Source of the DNA: Myotis daubentonii
Lineage: Eukaryota; Chordata; Mammalia; Chiroptera; Vespertilionidae
Reading direction: 5' to 3'
NCBI RefSeq assembly: GCF_963259705.1
Contig: NC_081846.1
Location: 96,422,641 to 96,486,640, forward strand
DNA: 64,000 nt
Notes under the pieces: generated by a model
What the model was told of the DNA's origin: nothing
Database searches by the model: none
Seen by the model: the letters and a program-made list of their open reading frames with translations, nothing else
Shown here: one piece after another, positions 12,201 to 26,000 of the stretch
Layout: each line of letters starts with the position of its first letter
How positions within the stretch are numbered: the stretch's first letter is position 1
Translations under genes and position numbers: made by a program

Positions 12201-15200
12201 GAGAATAGTGTTTATGTTTACAATTAAGGAGGATTGGGTTCGGCGTTTTTGTGTGTGATTCAGTTAAAATGGTGACTGTTCTAGTAAATACTTCTAAGCA
12301 AACTGCCTAATTTTGGTAAAACTGTTAAAATACACAATGAGAGTTCCCAGAAATGATTAAAACCGTGGAAGAAACACTTCAAGGACACGTAATCAGATTT
12401 TAACTACATTTACTGTCGAATTCAATCACGGAGGGTTCCCGTGGAAAGCTGTGAAATGACGAAAATACTGGTAATGTTTACAAGTCCGGGTACTTCCGGT
12501 GGCGTTTTCACGGTTCTGTGCTTTCAGTTATTAAGAGTTCATGTTTACAGAGCTCAGAATTGGTGTCTGAATCCTTGGAATGGCGAGAATAGTGTTTATG
12601 TTTACAATTAAGGAGGATTTGGTTCGGCGTTTTTGTGTGTGATTCAGTTAAAATGGTGACTGTTCTAGTAAATACTTCTAAGCAAACTGCCTAATTTTGG
12701 TAAAACTGTTAAAATACACAATGAGAGTTCCAAGAAATGATTAAAAACGTGGAAGAAACACTTCAAGTACACGTAAACAGATTTTAACTACATTTACTGT
12801 CGAATTCAATCACGGAGGTTTCCAGTGGAAAGCTGTGAAATGACGAAAATACTAGTAATGTTTACAAATACGGGTACTTCCGGTGGCGTTTTCACGGGAC
12901 TGTGCTTTCAATTATTAAGAGTTCATGTTTACAGAGCTCAGAATAGGTGTCTAAAGCCTTGGAATGACGAGAATAGTGTTTATGTTTACAATATAGGAGG
13001 ATTGGGTTCGGCGTTTTTTTTTTGTGATTCAGTTAAAATGGTGACGGTTCTAGTAAATACTTCTAAGCAAACTGCCTAATTTTGGTAAAACTGTTAAAAT
13101 ACACAATGAGAGTTCCCAGAAATGATTAAAACCGTGGAAGAAACACTTCAAGTACACGTAAATAGATTCTTACTACATTTACTGTCGAATTCAATCATGG
13201 AGGGTTCCCGTGGAAAGCTGTGAAATGACGAAAATACTGGTAATGTTTACAAGTGCGGGTACTTCCGGTGGCGTTTTCACGGTTGTGTGCTTTCAGTTAT
13301 TAAGAGTTCATGTTTACAGAGCTCAGAATAGGTGTCTAAAGCCTTGGAATGATGAGAATAGTGTTTATGTTTACAATATAGGAGGATTGGGTTCTGCGTT
13401 TTTTTTTGTGATTCAGTTAAAATGGTGACGGTTCTAGTAAATACTTCTAAGCAAACTGCCGAATTTTGGTAAAACTGTTAAAATACACAATGATAGTTCC
13501 CAGAAATGATTAAAAACGTGGAAGAAACACTTCAAGTACACGTAAACAGATTCTTACTACATTTAATGTCGTATTCAATCACGGAGGTTTCCAGGGGAAA
13601 GCTGTGGAATGAGGAAAATACTGGTAATGTTTACAAGTGCGGGTACTTCCGGTGGCGTTTTCACGGTTCTGTGCTTTCAGTTATTAAGAGTTCATGTTTA
13701 CAGAGCTCAGAATTAGTGTCTAAAGCCTTGGAATGGCGAGAATAGTGTTTATGTTTACAATTAAGGAGGATTGGTTTCGGCGTTTTTGTGTGTGAATCAG
13801 TTAAAATGGTGACGGTTCTAGTAAATACTTCTAAGCAAACTGCCTCTTTTTGGTAAAACTGTTAAAATACACAATGAGAGTTCCCAGAAATGATTAAAAA
13901 CGTGGAAGAAACACTTCAAGTACACGTAAATAGATTCTTACTACATTAACTGTCGAATTCAATCATGGAGGTTTCCCGTGGAAAGCCATGAAATGACGAA
14001 AATACTGGTAATATTTACAACTCCGGGTACTTCGGGTGGCGTTTTCACGGGACTGTGCTTTCAATTATTAAGAGTTAATGTTTACAGAGCTCAGAATTGG
14101 TGTGTAAAGCCTTGGAATGACGAGAATAGTGTTTATGTTTACAATTAAGGAGGATTGGGTTCGGCGTTTTTGTGTGTGATTCAGTTAAAATGGTGACGGT
14201 TCTAGTAAATACTTCTAAGCAAACTGCCTAATTTTGGTAAAACTCTTAAAATACACAATGAGAGTTCCCAGAAATGATTAAAACCGTGGAAGAAACACTT
14301 CAAGTACACGTAAACAGATTTTAACTACATTTACTGTTGAATTCAATCACGGATGTTTCCAGTGGAAAGCTGTGAAATGACGAAAATACTGGTAATGTTT
14401 ACAAATCTGGGTACTTCGGGTCGCGTTTTCACGGGACTGTGCTTTCAATTATTAAGAGTTCATGTTTACAGAGCTCAGAATAGGTGTCTAAAGCCTTGGA
14501 ATGACGAGAATAGTGTTTATGTTTACAATATAGGAGGATTGGGTTCGGCGTTTTTTTTTTTTTTGTGATTCAGTTAAAATGGTGACGGTTCTAGTAAATA
14601 CTTCTAAGCAAACTGCCTAATTTTGGTAAAACTGTTAAAATACACAATGAGAGTTCCCAGAAATGATTAAAAACGTGGAAGAAACACTTCAAGTACACGT
14701 AAACAGATTCTTACTACATTTAATGTCATATTCAATCATGGAGGTTTCCAGGGGAAAGCTGTGGAATGATGAAAATACTGGTAATGTTTACAAGTCCGGG
14801 TACTTCCGGTGGCGTTTTCACGGTTCTGTGCTTTCAGTTATTAAGAGTTCATGTTTACAGAGCTCAGAATTGGTGTCTAAAGCCTTGGAATGGCGAGAAT
14901 AATGTTTATGTTTACAATTAAGGAGGATTGGGTTCGGCGTTTTTGTGTGTGACTCAGTTAAAATGGTGACTGTTCTAGTAAATACTTCTAAGCAAACTGC
15001 CTAATTTTGGTAAAACTGTTAAAATACACAATGAGAGTTCCCAGAAATGATTAAAACCGTGGAAGAAACACTTCAAGTACACGTAAATAGATTCTTACTA
15101 CATTTACTGTCGAATTCAATCACGGAGGGTTCCCGTGGAAAGCTGTGAAATGACGAAAATACTGGTAATGTTTACAAGTGCGGGTACTTCCGGTGGCGTT

Positions 15201-16927
15201 TTCACGGTTCTGTGCTTTCAGTTATTAAGAGTTCATGTTTACAGAGCTCAGAATTGGTGTCAAAAGCCTTGGAATGACGAGAATAGTGTTAATGTTTACA
15301 ATATAGGAGGATTGGGTTTGGCGTTTTTGTGTGTGAATCAGTTAAAATGGTGACGGTTCTAGTAAATACTTCTAAGCAAACTGCCTAATTTTGGTAAAAC
15401 TGTTAAAATACACAATGAGAGTTCCCAGAAATGATTAAAAACGTGGAAGAAACACTTCAAGTACACGTAAATAGATTCTTACTACATTTACTGTCGAATT
15501 CAATCACGGAGGGTTCCCATGGAAAGCTGTGAAATGACGAAAATACTGGTAATGTTTACAAGTCCGGGTACTTCCGGTGGCGTTTTTACGGTTCTGTGCT
15601 TTCAGTTATTAAGAGTTCATGTTTACAGAGCTCAGAATTGGTGTCTAAATCCTTGGAATGGCGAGAATTGTGTTTATGTTTACAATTAAGGAGGATTGGG
15701 TTCGGCGTTTTTGTGTGTGATTCAGTTAAAATGGTGACTGTTCTAGTAAATACTTCTAAGCAAACTGCCTAATTTTGGTAAAACTGTTAAAATACACAAT
15801 GAGAGTTCCCAGAAATGATTAAAAACGTGGAAGAAACACTTCAAGTACACGTAAACAGATTCTTACTACATTTAATGTCATATTCAATCATGGAGGTTTC
15901 CAGGGGAAAGCTGTGGAATGATGAAAATACTGGTAATGTTTACAAGTCCGGGTACTTCCGGTGGCGTTTTCATGGTTCTGTGCTTTCAGTTATTAAGAGT
16001 TCATGTTTACAGAGCTCAGAATTGGTGTCTAAAGCCTTGGAATGGCGAGAATAGTGTTTATGTTTACAATTAAGGAGGATTGGGTTCGGCGTTTTTGTGT
16101 GTGAATCAGTTAAAATGGTGACGGTTCTAGTAAATACTTCTAAGCAAACTGCCTCTTTTTGGTAAAACTGTTAAAATACACAATGAGAGTTCCCAGAAAT
16201 GATTAAAAACGTGGAAGAAACACTTCAAGTTCACGTAAATAGATTCTTACTACATTTACTGTTGAATTCAATCACGGAGGTTTCCCGTGGAAAGCTGTGA
16301 AATGACGAAAATACTGGTAATGTTTACAAATCTGGGTACCTGGGTCGCGTTTTCACCGGACTGTGCTTTCAATTATTAAGAGTTCATGTTTACAGAGCTC
16401 AGAATAGGTGTCTAAAGCCTTGGAATGACGAGAATAGTGTTTATGTTTACAATATAGGAGGATTGGGTTCGGCGTTTTTTTTTTTGTGATTCAGTTAAAA
16501 TGGTGACGGTTCTAGTAAATACTTCTAAGCAAACTGCCTAATTTTGGTAAAACTGTTAAAATACACAATGAGAGTTCCCAGAAATGATTAAAACCGTGGA
16601 AGAAACACTTCAAGTACACGTAAACAGATTGTTACTACATTTAATGTCGTATTCAATCACGGAGGTTTCCAGGGGAAAGCTGTGGAATGACGAAAATACT
16701 GGTAATGTTTACAAGTCTGGGTACTTCCGGTGGCGTTTTCACGGTTCTGTGCTTTCAGTTATTAAGAGTTCATGTTTACAGAGCTCAGAATTGGTGTCTA
16801 AAGCCTTGGAATGGCGAAAATAGTGTTTATGTTTACAATTAAGGAGGATTGGTTTCGGCGTTTTTGTGTGTGAATCAGTTAAAATGGTGACGGTTCTAGT
16901 AAATACTTCTAAGCAAACTGCCTCTTT
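9235..16927 (+). repeat. Block C: mosaic monomer block, first copy of a long duplication
   Basis: Monomer starts are 9235, 9621, 10005, 10389, 10773, 11161, 11545, 11929, 12313, 12697, 13082, 13466, 13850, 14234, 14623, 15007, 15391, 15775, 16159 and 16544. From about 9690 the order and the private variants are repeated at 21.6-28.1 kb at an offset of 11,931 bp: M26-M40 pair with M57-M71, and M43-M44 pair with M72-M73. M41 and M42 (15391-16158) have no partner. Between 10773 and 15390 I noticed only a few base differences from the second copy, for example GAGTTAATG against GAGTTCATG near 14075 and GTCAAAAGCC against GTCTAAAGCC near 15260. M26-M29 also match M49-M52 at 8849 bp. Confidence 0.9.
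15391..16158 (+). repeat. Two-monomer indel between the copies of the long duplication
   Basis: M41 and M42 are present here but have no counterpart in the second copy, where M71 (26938) is followed directly by the partner of M43 (27322). The offset falls from 11,931 to about 11,164 bp across this point. M42 is a type 2 monomer and M41 carries GGGTTCCCATGG. Either two monomers were lost from the downstream copy or they were gained here after the duplication; the window alone does not decide. Confidence 0.8.
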
Positions 16928-19900
16928 TTGGTAAAACTGTTAAAATACACAATGAGAGTTCCCAGAAATGATTAAAAACGTGGAATAAATACTTCAAGTA
17001 CACGTAAATAGATTCTTACTACATTAACTGTCGAATTCAATCATGGAGGTTTCCAGTGGAAAGCCATGAAATGACGAAAATACTGGTAATATTTACAACT
17101 CCGGGTACTTCGGGTGCCGTTTTCACGGGACTGTGCTTTCAATTATTAAGAGTTCATGTTTACAGAGCTAAGAATAGGGGTCTAAAGCCTTGGAATGACG
17201 AGAAAAGTGTTTATGTTTACAATATAGGAGGATTGGGTTCGGCGTTTTTTTTTTTTTTGTGATCAGTTAAAATGGTGATGGTTCTAGTAAATACTTCTAA
17301 GCAAACTGCCTAATTTTGGTAAAACTGTTAAAATACACAATGAGAGTTCCCAGAAATCATTAAAACCGTGGAAGAAACACTTCAAGTACACGTAAACAGA
17401 TTTTAACTACATTTACTGTCGAATTCAATCACGGAGGGTTCCCGTGGAAAGCTGTGGAATGACGAAAATACTGGTAATGTTTACAAGTCCGGGTACTTCG
17501 GGTGGCGTTTTCACGGTACTGTGCTTTCAGTTATTAAGAGTTCATGTTTAGAGAGCTCAGTATTTGTGTGTAAAGCCTTGGAATGACGAGAATAGTGTTT
17601 ATGTTTACAATTAAGGAAGATTGGGTTCGGCGTTTTTGTGTGTGATTCAGTTAAAATGGTGACGGTTCTAGTAAATACTTCTAAGCAAACTGCCTAATTT
17701 TGGTAAAACTGTTAAAATACACAATGAGAATTCCCAGAAATGATTAAAACCGTGGAAGAAACACTTCAAGTACACGTAAACAGATTTTAACTACATTTAC
17801 TGTTGAATTCAATCACGGAGGTTTCCAGTGGAAAGCTGTGAAATGACGAAAATACTGGTAATGTTTACAAATACGGTTACTTCCGGTGGCGTTTTCACAG
17901 GACTGTGCTTTCAATTATTAAGAGTTCATGTTTACAGAGCTAAGAAAGGGGTCTAAAGCCTTGGAATGACGAGAAAAGTGTTTATGTTTACAATATAGGA
18001 GGATTGGGTTCGGCGTTTTTTTTTTTTTTGTGATCAGTTAAAATGGTGACGGTTCTAGTAAATACTTCTAAGCAAACTGCCTAATTTTGGTAAAACTGTT
18101 AAAATACACAATGAGAGTTCCCAGAAATGATTAAAAACGTGGAAGAAACACTTCAAGTACACGTAAACAGATTCTTACTACATTTAATGTCGTATTCAAT
18201 CACGGAGGTTTCCAGGGAAAACCGGGGAATGACGAAAATACTGGTAATGTTTACAAGTCCGGGTACTTCCGGTGGCGTTTTCACGGTTATGTGCTTTCAG
18301 TTATTAAGAGTTCATGTTTACAGAGCTCAGAATTGGTGTCTAAAGCCTTGGAATGGCGAGAATAGTGTTTATGTTTACAATTAAGGAGGATTGGGTTCTG
18401 CGTTTTTGTGTGTGATTCAGTTAAAATGGTGACTGTTCTAGTACATACTTCTAAGCAAACTGCCTAATTATGGTAAAACTGTTAAAATACACAATGAGAG
18501 TTCCCAGAAATGATTAAAACCGTGGAAGAAACACTTCAAGTTCACGTAAACAGATTCTTACTACATTTACTGTCGAATTCAATCACGGAGGGTTCCCGTG
18601 GAAAGCTGTTAAATGACTAAAATACTGGTAATGTTTACAAGTCCGGGTACTTCCGGTGGCGTTTTCACGGTTCTGTGCTTTCAGTTATTAAGAGTTCATG
18701 TTTACAGAGCTCAGAATTGGTGTGTAAAGCCTTGGAATGACGAGAATAGTGTTTATGTTTACACTTAAGGAGGAATGGGTTCGGCGTTTTTTTGTGTGAA
18801 TCAGTTAAAATGGTGAAGGTTTCAGTAAATACTTCTAAGCAAACTGTCTAATTTTGGTAAAACTGATAAAATACACAATGAGAGTTCCCAGAAATGATTA
18901 AAACCGTGGAAGAAACATTTCAAGTACATGTAAACAGATTTTAACTACATTTACTGTTGAATTCAATCATGGAGGTTTCCAGTGGAAAGCTGTGAAATGA
19001 CGAAAATACTGGTAATGTTTACAAATACGGGTACTTCCGGTGGCGTTTTCACGGGACTGTGCTTTCAATTATTAAGAGTTCATGTTTACAGAGCTCAGAA
19101 TTGGTGTCTAAAGCCTTGGAATGACGAGAATAGTGTTTATGTTTACAATTAAGGAGGATTGGGTTCTGCGTTTTTTTGTGTGATTCAGTTAAAATGGTGA
19201 CGGTTCTAGTAAATACTTCTAAGCAAACTGCCGAATTTTGGTAAAACTGTTAAAATACACAATGAGAGTTCCCAGAAATGATTAAAAACGTGGAAGAAAC
19301 ACTTCAAGTACACGTAAATAGATTCTTACTACATTAACTGTCGAATTCAATCATGGAGGTTTCCCGTGGAAAGCCATGAAATGACGAAAATACTGGTAAT
19401 ATTTACAACTCCGGGTACTTCGGGTGGCGTTTTCACGGGACTGTGCTTTCAATTATTAAGAGTTCATGTTTACAGAGCTCAGAATTGGTGTGTACAGCCT
19501 TGGAATGACGAGAATAGTGTTTATGTTTACAATTAAGGAGGATTGGGTTCGGCGTATTTGTGTGTGATTCAGTTAAAATGGTGACGGTTCTAGTAAATAC
19601 TTCTAAGCAAACTGCCTAATTTTGGTAAAACTGTTAAAATACACAATGAGAGTTCCCAGAAATGATTAAAACCGTGGAAGAAACACTTCAAGTACACGTA
19701 AACAGATTTTAACTACATTTACTGTTGAATTCAATCACGGAGGTTTCCAGTGGAAAGCTGTGAAATGACGAAAATACTGGTAATGTTTACAAATCTGGGT
19801 ACTTCGGGTCGCGTTTTCACGGGACTGTGCTTTCAATTATTAAGAGTTCATGTTTACAGAGCTCAGAATAGGTGTCTAAAGCCTTGGAATGACGAGAATA

Positions 19901-20009
19901 GTGTTTATGTTTACAATATAGGAGGATTGGGTTCGGCGTTTTTTTTTTTTTGTAATTCAGTTAAAATGGTGACGGTTCTAGTAAATACTTCTAAGCAAAC
20001 TGCCTAATT
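16928..20009 (+). repeat. 8-monomer HOR (3082 bp), copy 1
   Basis: Monomer starts are 16928, 17316, 17700, 18087, 18470, 18854, 19238 and 19622. M45 is a type 3/1 hybrid with GTGGAATAAATAC and GGGTGCCG. M46 is a type 4 relative with CAGTATTTGTG. M47 is type 1. M48 is a 383-bp type 2 variant with AGGGAAAACCGGGG. M49 has GCTGTTAAATGACTAAA. M50 is a type 1 relative with GTACATGTAAAC, M51 is type 3 and M52 is type 1. All eight recur in the same order at an offset of 3082 bp. Confidence 0.92.
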
Positions 20010-23000
20010 TTGGTAAAACTGTTAAAATACACAATGAGAGTTCCCAGAAATGATTAAAAACGTGGAATAAATACTTCAAGTACACGTAAATAGATTCTTA
20101 CTACATTAACTGTCGAATTCAATCATGGAGGTTTCCAGTGGAAAGCCATGAAATGACGAAAATACTGGTAATATTTACAACTCCGGGTACTTCGGGTGCC
20201 GTTTTCACGGGACTGTGCTTTCAATTATTAAGAGTTCATGTTTACAGAGCTAAGAATAGGGGTCTAAAGCCTTGGAATGACGAGAAAAGTGTTTATGTTT
20301 ACAATATAGGAGGATTGGGTTCGGCGTTTTTTTTTTTTTTGTGATCAGTTAAAATGGTGATGGTTCTAGTAAATACTTCTAAGCAAACTGCCTAATTTTG
20401 GTAAAACTGTTAAAATACACAATGAGAGTTCCCAGAAATCATTAAAACCGTGGAAGAAACACTTCAAGTACACGTAAACAGATTTTAACTACATTTACTG
20501 TCGAATTCAATCACGGAGGGTTCCCGTGGAAAGCTGTGGAATGACGAAAATACTGGTAATGTTTACAAGTCCGGGTACTTCGGGTGGCGTTTTCACGGTA
20601 CTGTGCTTTCAGTTATTAAGAGTTCATGTTTAGAGAGCTCAGTATTTGTGTGTAAAGCCTTGGAATGACGAGAATAGTGTTTATGTTTACAATTAAGGAA
20701 GATTGGGTTCGGCGTTTTTGTGTGTGATTCAGTTAAAATGGTGACGGTTCTAGTAAATACTTCTAAGCAAACTGCCTAATTTTGGTAAAACTGTTAAAAT
20801 ACACAATGAGAGTTCCCAGAAATGATTAAAACCGTGGAAGAAACACTTCAAGTACACGTAAACAGATTTTAACTACATTTACTGTTGAATTCAATCACGG
20901 AGGTTTCCAGTGGAAAGCTGTGAAATGACGAAAATACTGGTAATGTTTACAAATACGGTTACTTCCGGTGGCGTTTTCACAGGACTGTGCTTTCAATTAT
21001 TAAGAGTTCATGTTTACAGAGCTAAGAAAGGGGTCTAAAGCCTTGGAATGACGAGAAAAGTGTTTATGTTTACAGTATAGGAGGATTGGGTTCGGCGTTT
21101 TTTTTTTTTTTGTGATCAGTTAAAATGGTGACGGTTCTAGTAAATACTTCTAAGCAAACTGCCTAATTTTGGTAAAACTGTTAAAATACACAATGAGAGT
21201 TCCCAGAAATGATTAAAAACGTGGAAGAAACACTTCAAGTACACGTAAACAGATTCTTACTACATTTAATGTCGTATTCAATCACGGAGGTTTCCAGGGA
21301 AAACCGGGGAATGACGAAAATACTGGTAATGTTTACAAGTCCGGGTACTTCCGGTGGCGTTTTCACGGTTATGTGCTTTCAGTTATTAAGAGTTCATGTT
21401 TACAGAGCTCAGAATTGGTGTCTAAAGCCTTGGAATGGCGAGAATAGTGTTTATGTTTACAATTAAGGAGGATTGGGTTCTGCGTTTTTGTGTGTGATTC
21501 AGTTAAAATGGTGACTGTTCTAGTACATACTTCTAAGCAAACTGCCTAATTATGGTAAAACTGTTAAAATACACAATGAGAGTTCCCAGAAATGATTAAA
21601 ACCGTGGAAGAAACACTTCAAGTTCACGTAAACAGATTCTTACTACATTTACTGTCGAATTCAATCACGGAGGGTTCCCGTGGAAAGCTGTTAAATGACT
21701 AAAATACTGGTAATGTTTACAAGTCCGGGTACTTCCGGTGGCGTTTTCACGGTTCTGTGCTTTCAGTTATTAAGAGTTCATGTTTACAGAGCTCAGAATT
21801 GGTGTGTAAAGCCTTGGAATGACGAGAATAGTGTTTATGTTTACACTTAAGGAGGAATGGGTTCGGCGTTTTTTTGTGTGAATCAGTTAAAATGGTGAAG
21901 GTTTCAGTAAATACTTCTAAGCAAACTGTCTAATTTTGGTAAAACTGATAAAATACACAATGAGAGTTCCCAGAAATGATTAAAACCGTGGAAGAAACAT
22001 TTCAAGTACATGTAAACAGATTTTAACTACATTTACTGTTGAATTCAATCATGGAGGTTTCCAGTGGAAAGCTGTGAAATGACGAAAATACTGGTAATGT
22101 TTACAAATACGGGTACTTCCGGTGGCGTTTTCACGGGACTGTGCTTTCAATTATTAAGAGTTCATGTTTACAGAGCTCAGAATTGGTGTCTAAAGCCTTG
22201 GAATGACGAGAATAGTGTTTATGTTTACAATTAAGGAGGATTGGGTTCTGCGTTTTTTTGTGTGATTCAGTTAAAATGGTGACGGTTCTAGTAAATACTT
22301 CTAAGCAAACTGCCGAATTTTGGTAAAACTGTTAAAATACACAATGATAGTTCCCAGAAATGATTAAAAACGTGGAAGAAACACTTCAAGTACCCGTAAA
22401 TAGATTCTTACTACATTAACTGTCGAATTCAATCATGGAGGTTTCCCGTGGAAAGCCATGAAATGACGAAAATACTGGTAATATTTACAACTCCGGGTAC
22501 TTCGGGTGGCGTTTTCACGGGACTGTGCTTTCAATTATTAAGAGTTCATGTTTACAGAGCTCAGAATTGGTGTGTACAGCCTTGGAATGACGAGAATAGT
22601 GTTTATGTTTACAATTAAGGAGGATTGGGTTCGGCGTATTTGTGTGTGATTCAGTTAAAATGGTGACGGTTCTAGTAAATACTTCTAAGCAAACTGCCTA
22701 ATTTTGGTAAAACTGTTAAAATACACAATGAGAGTTCCCAGAAATGATTAAAACCGTGGAAGAAACACTTCAAGTACACGTAAACAGATTTTAACTACAT
22801 TTACTGTTGAATTCAATCACGGAGGTTTCCAGTGGAAAGCTGTGAAATGACGAAAATACTGGTAATGTTTACAAATCTGGGTACTTCGGGTCGCGTTTTC
22901 ACGGGACTGTGCTTTCAATTATTAAGAGTTCATGTTTACAGAGCTCAGAATAGGTGTCTAAAGCCTTGGAATGACGAGAATAGTGTTTATGTTTACAATA

Positions 23001-23091
23001 TAGGAGGATTGGGTTCGGCGTTTTTTTTTTTTTGTGATTCAGTTAAAATGGTGACGGTTCTAGTAAATACTTCTAAGCAAACTGCCTAATT
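20010..23091 (+). repeat. 8-monomer HOR (3082 bp), copy 2
   Basis: Monomer starts are 20010, 20398, 20782, 21169, 21552, 21936, 22320 and 22704. I noticed few differences from copy 1: TACAGTATAGG near 21075, GATAGTTCCC and TACCCGTAAA in M59, and GTGATTC against GTAATTC after the T run of M60 and M52. M59 shares GATAGTTCCC with M28 rather than with M51, so the last four monomers of this copy are at least as close to 9.6-11.2 kb as to copy 1. This copy joins directly onto the rest of the long duplication. Confidence 0.92.
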
Positions 23092-26000
23092 TTGGTAAAA
23101 CTGTTAAAATACACAATGAGAGTTCCCATAAATGATTAAAAACGTGGAAGAAACACTTCAAGTACACGTAAACAGATTCTTACTACATTTAATGTCATAT
23201 TCAATCATGGAGGTTTCCAGGGGAAAGCTGTGGAATGATGAAAATACTGGTAATGTTTACAAGTCCGGGTACTTCCGGTGGCGTTTTCACGGTTCTGTGC
23301 TTTCTGTTATTAAGAGTTCATGTTTACAGAGCTCAGAATTGGTGTCTAAAGCCTTGGAATGGCGAGAATAGTGTTTATGTTTACAATTAAGGAGGATTGG
23401 GTTCGGCGTTTTTGTGTGTGATTCAGTTAAAATGGTGACTGTTCTAGTAAATACTTCTAAGCAACCTGCCTAATTTTGGTAAAACTGTTAAAATACACAA
23501 TGAGAGTTCCCAGAAATGATTAAAACCGTGGAAGAAACACTTCAAGTACACGTAAACAGATTTTAACTACATTTACTGTCGAATTCAATCACGGAGGTTT
23601 CCAGTGGAAAGCTGTGAAATGACGAAAATTCTGGTAATGTTTACAAATCTGGGTACTTCGGGTCGCGTTTTCACGGGACTGTGCTTTCAATTATTAAGAG
23701 TTCATGTTTACAGAGCTCAGAATAGGTGTCTAAAGCCTTGGAATGACGAGAATAGTGTTTATGTTTACAATATAGGAGGATTGGGTTTGGCGTTTTTGTG
23801 TGTGAATCAGTTAAAATGGTGACGGTTCTAGTAAATACTTCTAAGCAAACTGCCTAATTTTGGTAAAACTGTTAAAATACACAATGAGAGTTCCCAGAAA
23901 TGATTAAAAACGTGGAAGAAACACTTCAAGTACACGTAAATAGATTCTTACTACATTTACTGTCGAATTCAATCACGGAGGGTTCCCGTGGAAAGCTGTG
24001 AAATGACGAAAATTCTGGTAATGTTTACAAACCCGGGTACTTCGGGTGGCGTTTTCACGGGACTGTGCTTTCAATTATTAAGAGTTCATGTTTACAGAGC
24101 TCAGATTTGGTGTGTAAAGCCTTGGAATGATGAGAATAGTGTTTATGTTTACAATTAAGGAGGATTGGGTTCGGCGTTTTTGTGTGTGATTCAGTTAAAA
24201 TGGTGACTGTTCTAGTAAATACTTCTAAGCAAACTGCCTAATTTTGGTAAAACTGTTAAAATACACAATGAGAGTTCCCAGAAATGATTAAAACCGTGGA
24301 AGAAACACTTCAAGGACACGTAATCAGATTTTAACTACATTTACTGTCGAATTCAATCACGGAGGGTTCCCGTGGAAAGCTGTGAAATGACGAAAATACT
24401 GGTAATGTTTACAAGTCCGGGTACTTCCGGTGGCGTTTTCACGGTTCTGTGCTTTCAGTTATTAAGAGTTCATGTTTACAGAGCTCAGAATTGGTGTCTG
24501 AATCCTGGGAATGGCGAGAATAGTGTTTATGTTTACAATTAAGGAGGATTTGGTTCGGCGTTTTTGTGTGTGATTCAGTTAAAATGGTGACTGTTCTAGT
24601 AAATACTTCTAAGCAAACTGCCTAATTTTGGTAAAACTGTTAAAATACACAATGAGAGTTCCAAGAAATGATTAAAAACGTGGAAGAAACACTTCAAGTA
24701 CACGTAAACAGATTTTAACTACATTTACTGTCGAATTCAATCACGGAGGTTTCCAGTGGAAAGCTGTGAAATGACGAAAATACTAGTAATGTTTACAAAT
24801 ACGGGTACTTCCGGTGGCGTTTTCACGGGACTGTGCTTTCAATTATTAAGAGTTCATGTTTACAGAGCTCAGAATAGGTGTCTAAAGCCTTGGAATGACG
24901 AGAATAGTGTTTATGTTTACAATATAGGAGGATTGGGTTCGGCGTTTTTTTTTTGTGATTCAGTTAAAATGGTGACGGTTCTAGTAAATACTTCTAAGCA
25001 AACTGCCTAATTTTGGTAAAACTGTTAAAATACACAATGAGAGTTCCCAGAAATGATTAAAACCGTGGAAGAAACACTTCAAGTACACGTAAATAGATTC
25101 TTACTACATTTACTGTCGAATTCAATCATGGAGGGTTCCCGTGGAAAGCTGTGAAATGACGAAAATACTGGTAATGTTTACAAGTGCGGGTACTTCCGGT
25201 GGCGTTTTCACGGTTGTGTGCTTTCAGTTATTAAGAGTTCATGTTTACAGAGCTCAGAATAGGTGTCTAAAGCCTTGGAATGATGAGAATAGTGTTTATG
25301 TTTACAATATAGGAGGATTGGGTTCTGCGTTTTTTTTTGTGATTCAGTTAAAATGGTGACGGTTCTAGTAAATACTTCTAAGCAAACTGCCGAATTTTGG
25401 TAAAACTGTTAAAATACACAATGATAGTTCCCAGAAATGATTAAAAACGTGGAAGAAACACTTCAAGTACACGTAAACAGATTCTTACTACATTTAATGT
25501 CGTATTCAATCACGGAGGTTTCCAGGGGAAAGCTGTGGAATGAGGAAAATACTGGTAATGTTTACAAGTGCGGGTACTTCCGGTGGCGTTTTCACGGTTC
25601 TGTGCTTTCAGTTATTAAGAGTTCATGTTTACAGAGCTCAGAATTAGTGTCTAAAGCCTTGGAATGGCGAGAATAGTGTTTATGTTTACAATTAAGGAGG
25701 ATTGGTTTCGGCGTTTTTGTGTGTGAATCAGTTAAAATGGTGACGGTTCTAGTAAATACTTCTAAGCAAACTGCCTCTTTTTGGTAAAACTGTTAAAATA
25801 CACAATGAGAGTTCCCAGAAATGATTAAAAACGTGGAAGAAACACTTCAAGTACACGTAAATAGATTCTTACTACATTAACTGTCGAATTCAATCATGGA
25901 GGTTTCCCGTGGAAAGCCATGAAATGACGAAAATACTGGTAATATTTACAACTCCGGGTACTTCGGGTGGCGTTTTCACGGGACTGTGCTTTCAATTATT

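Noticed and set aside
12000..12312. CENP-B box
   Set aside because: The closest match I found, CCCGGGTACTTCGGG in M32, fits the spacing of the minus-strand core (CCCG, T, CG) but lacks the required AA after CG, and other monomers fit worse. This is not enough to call a CENP-B site.
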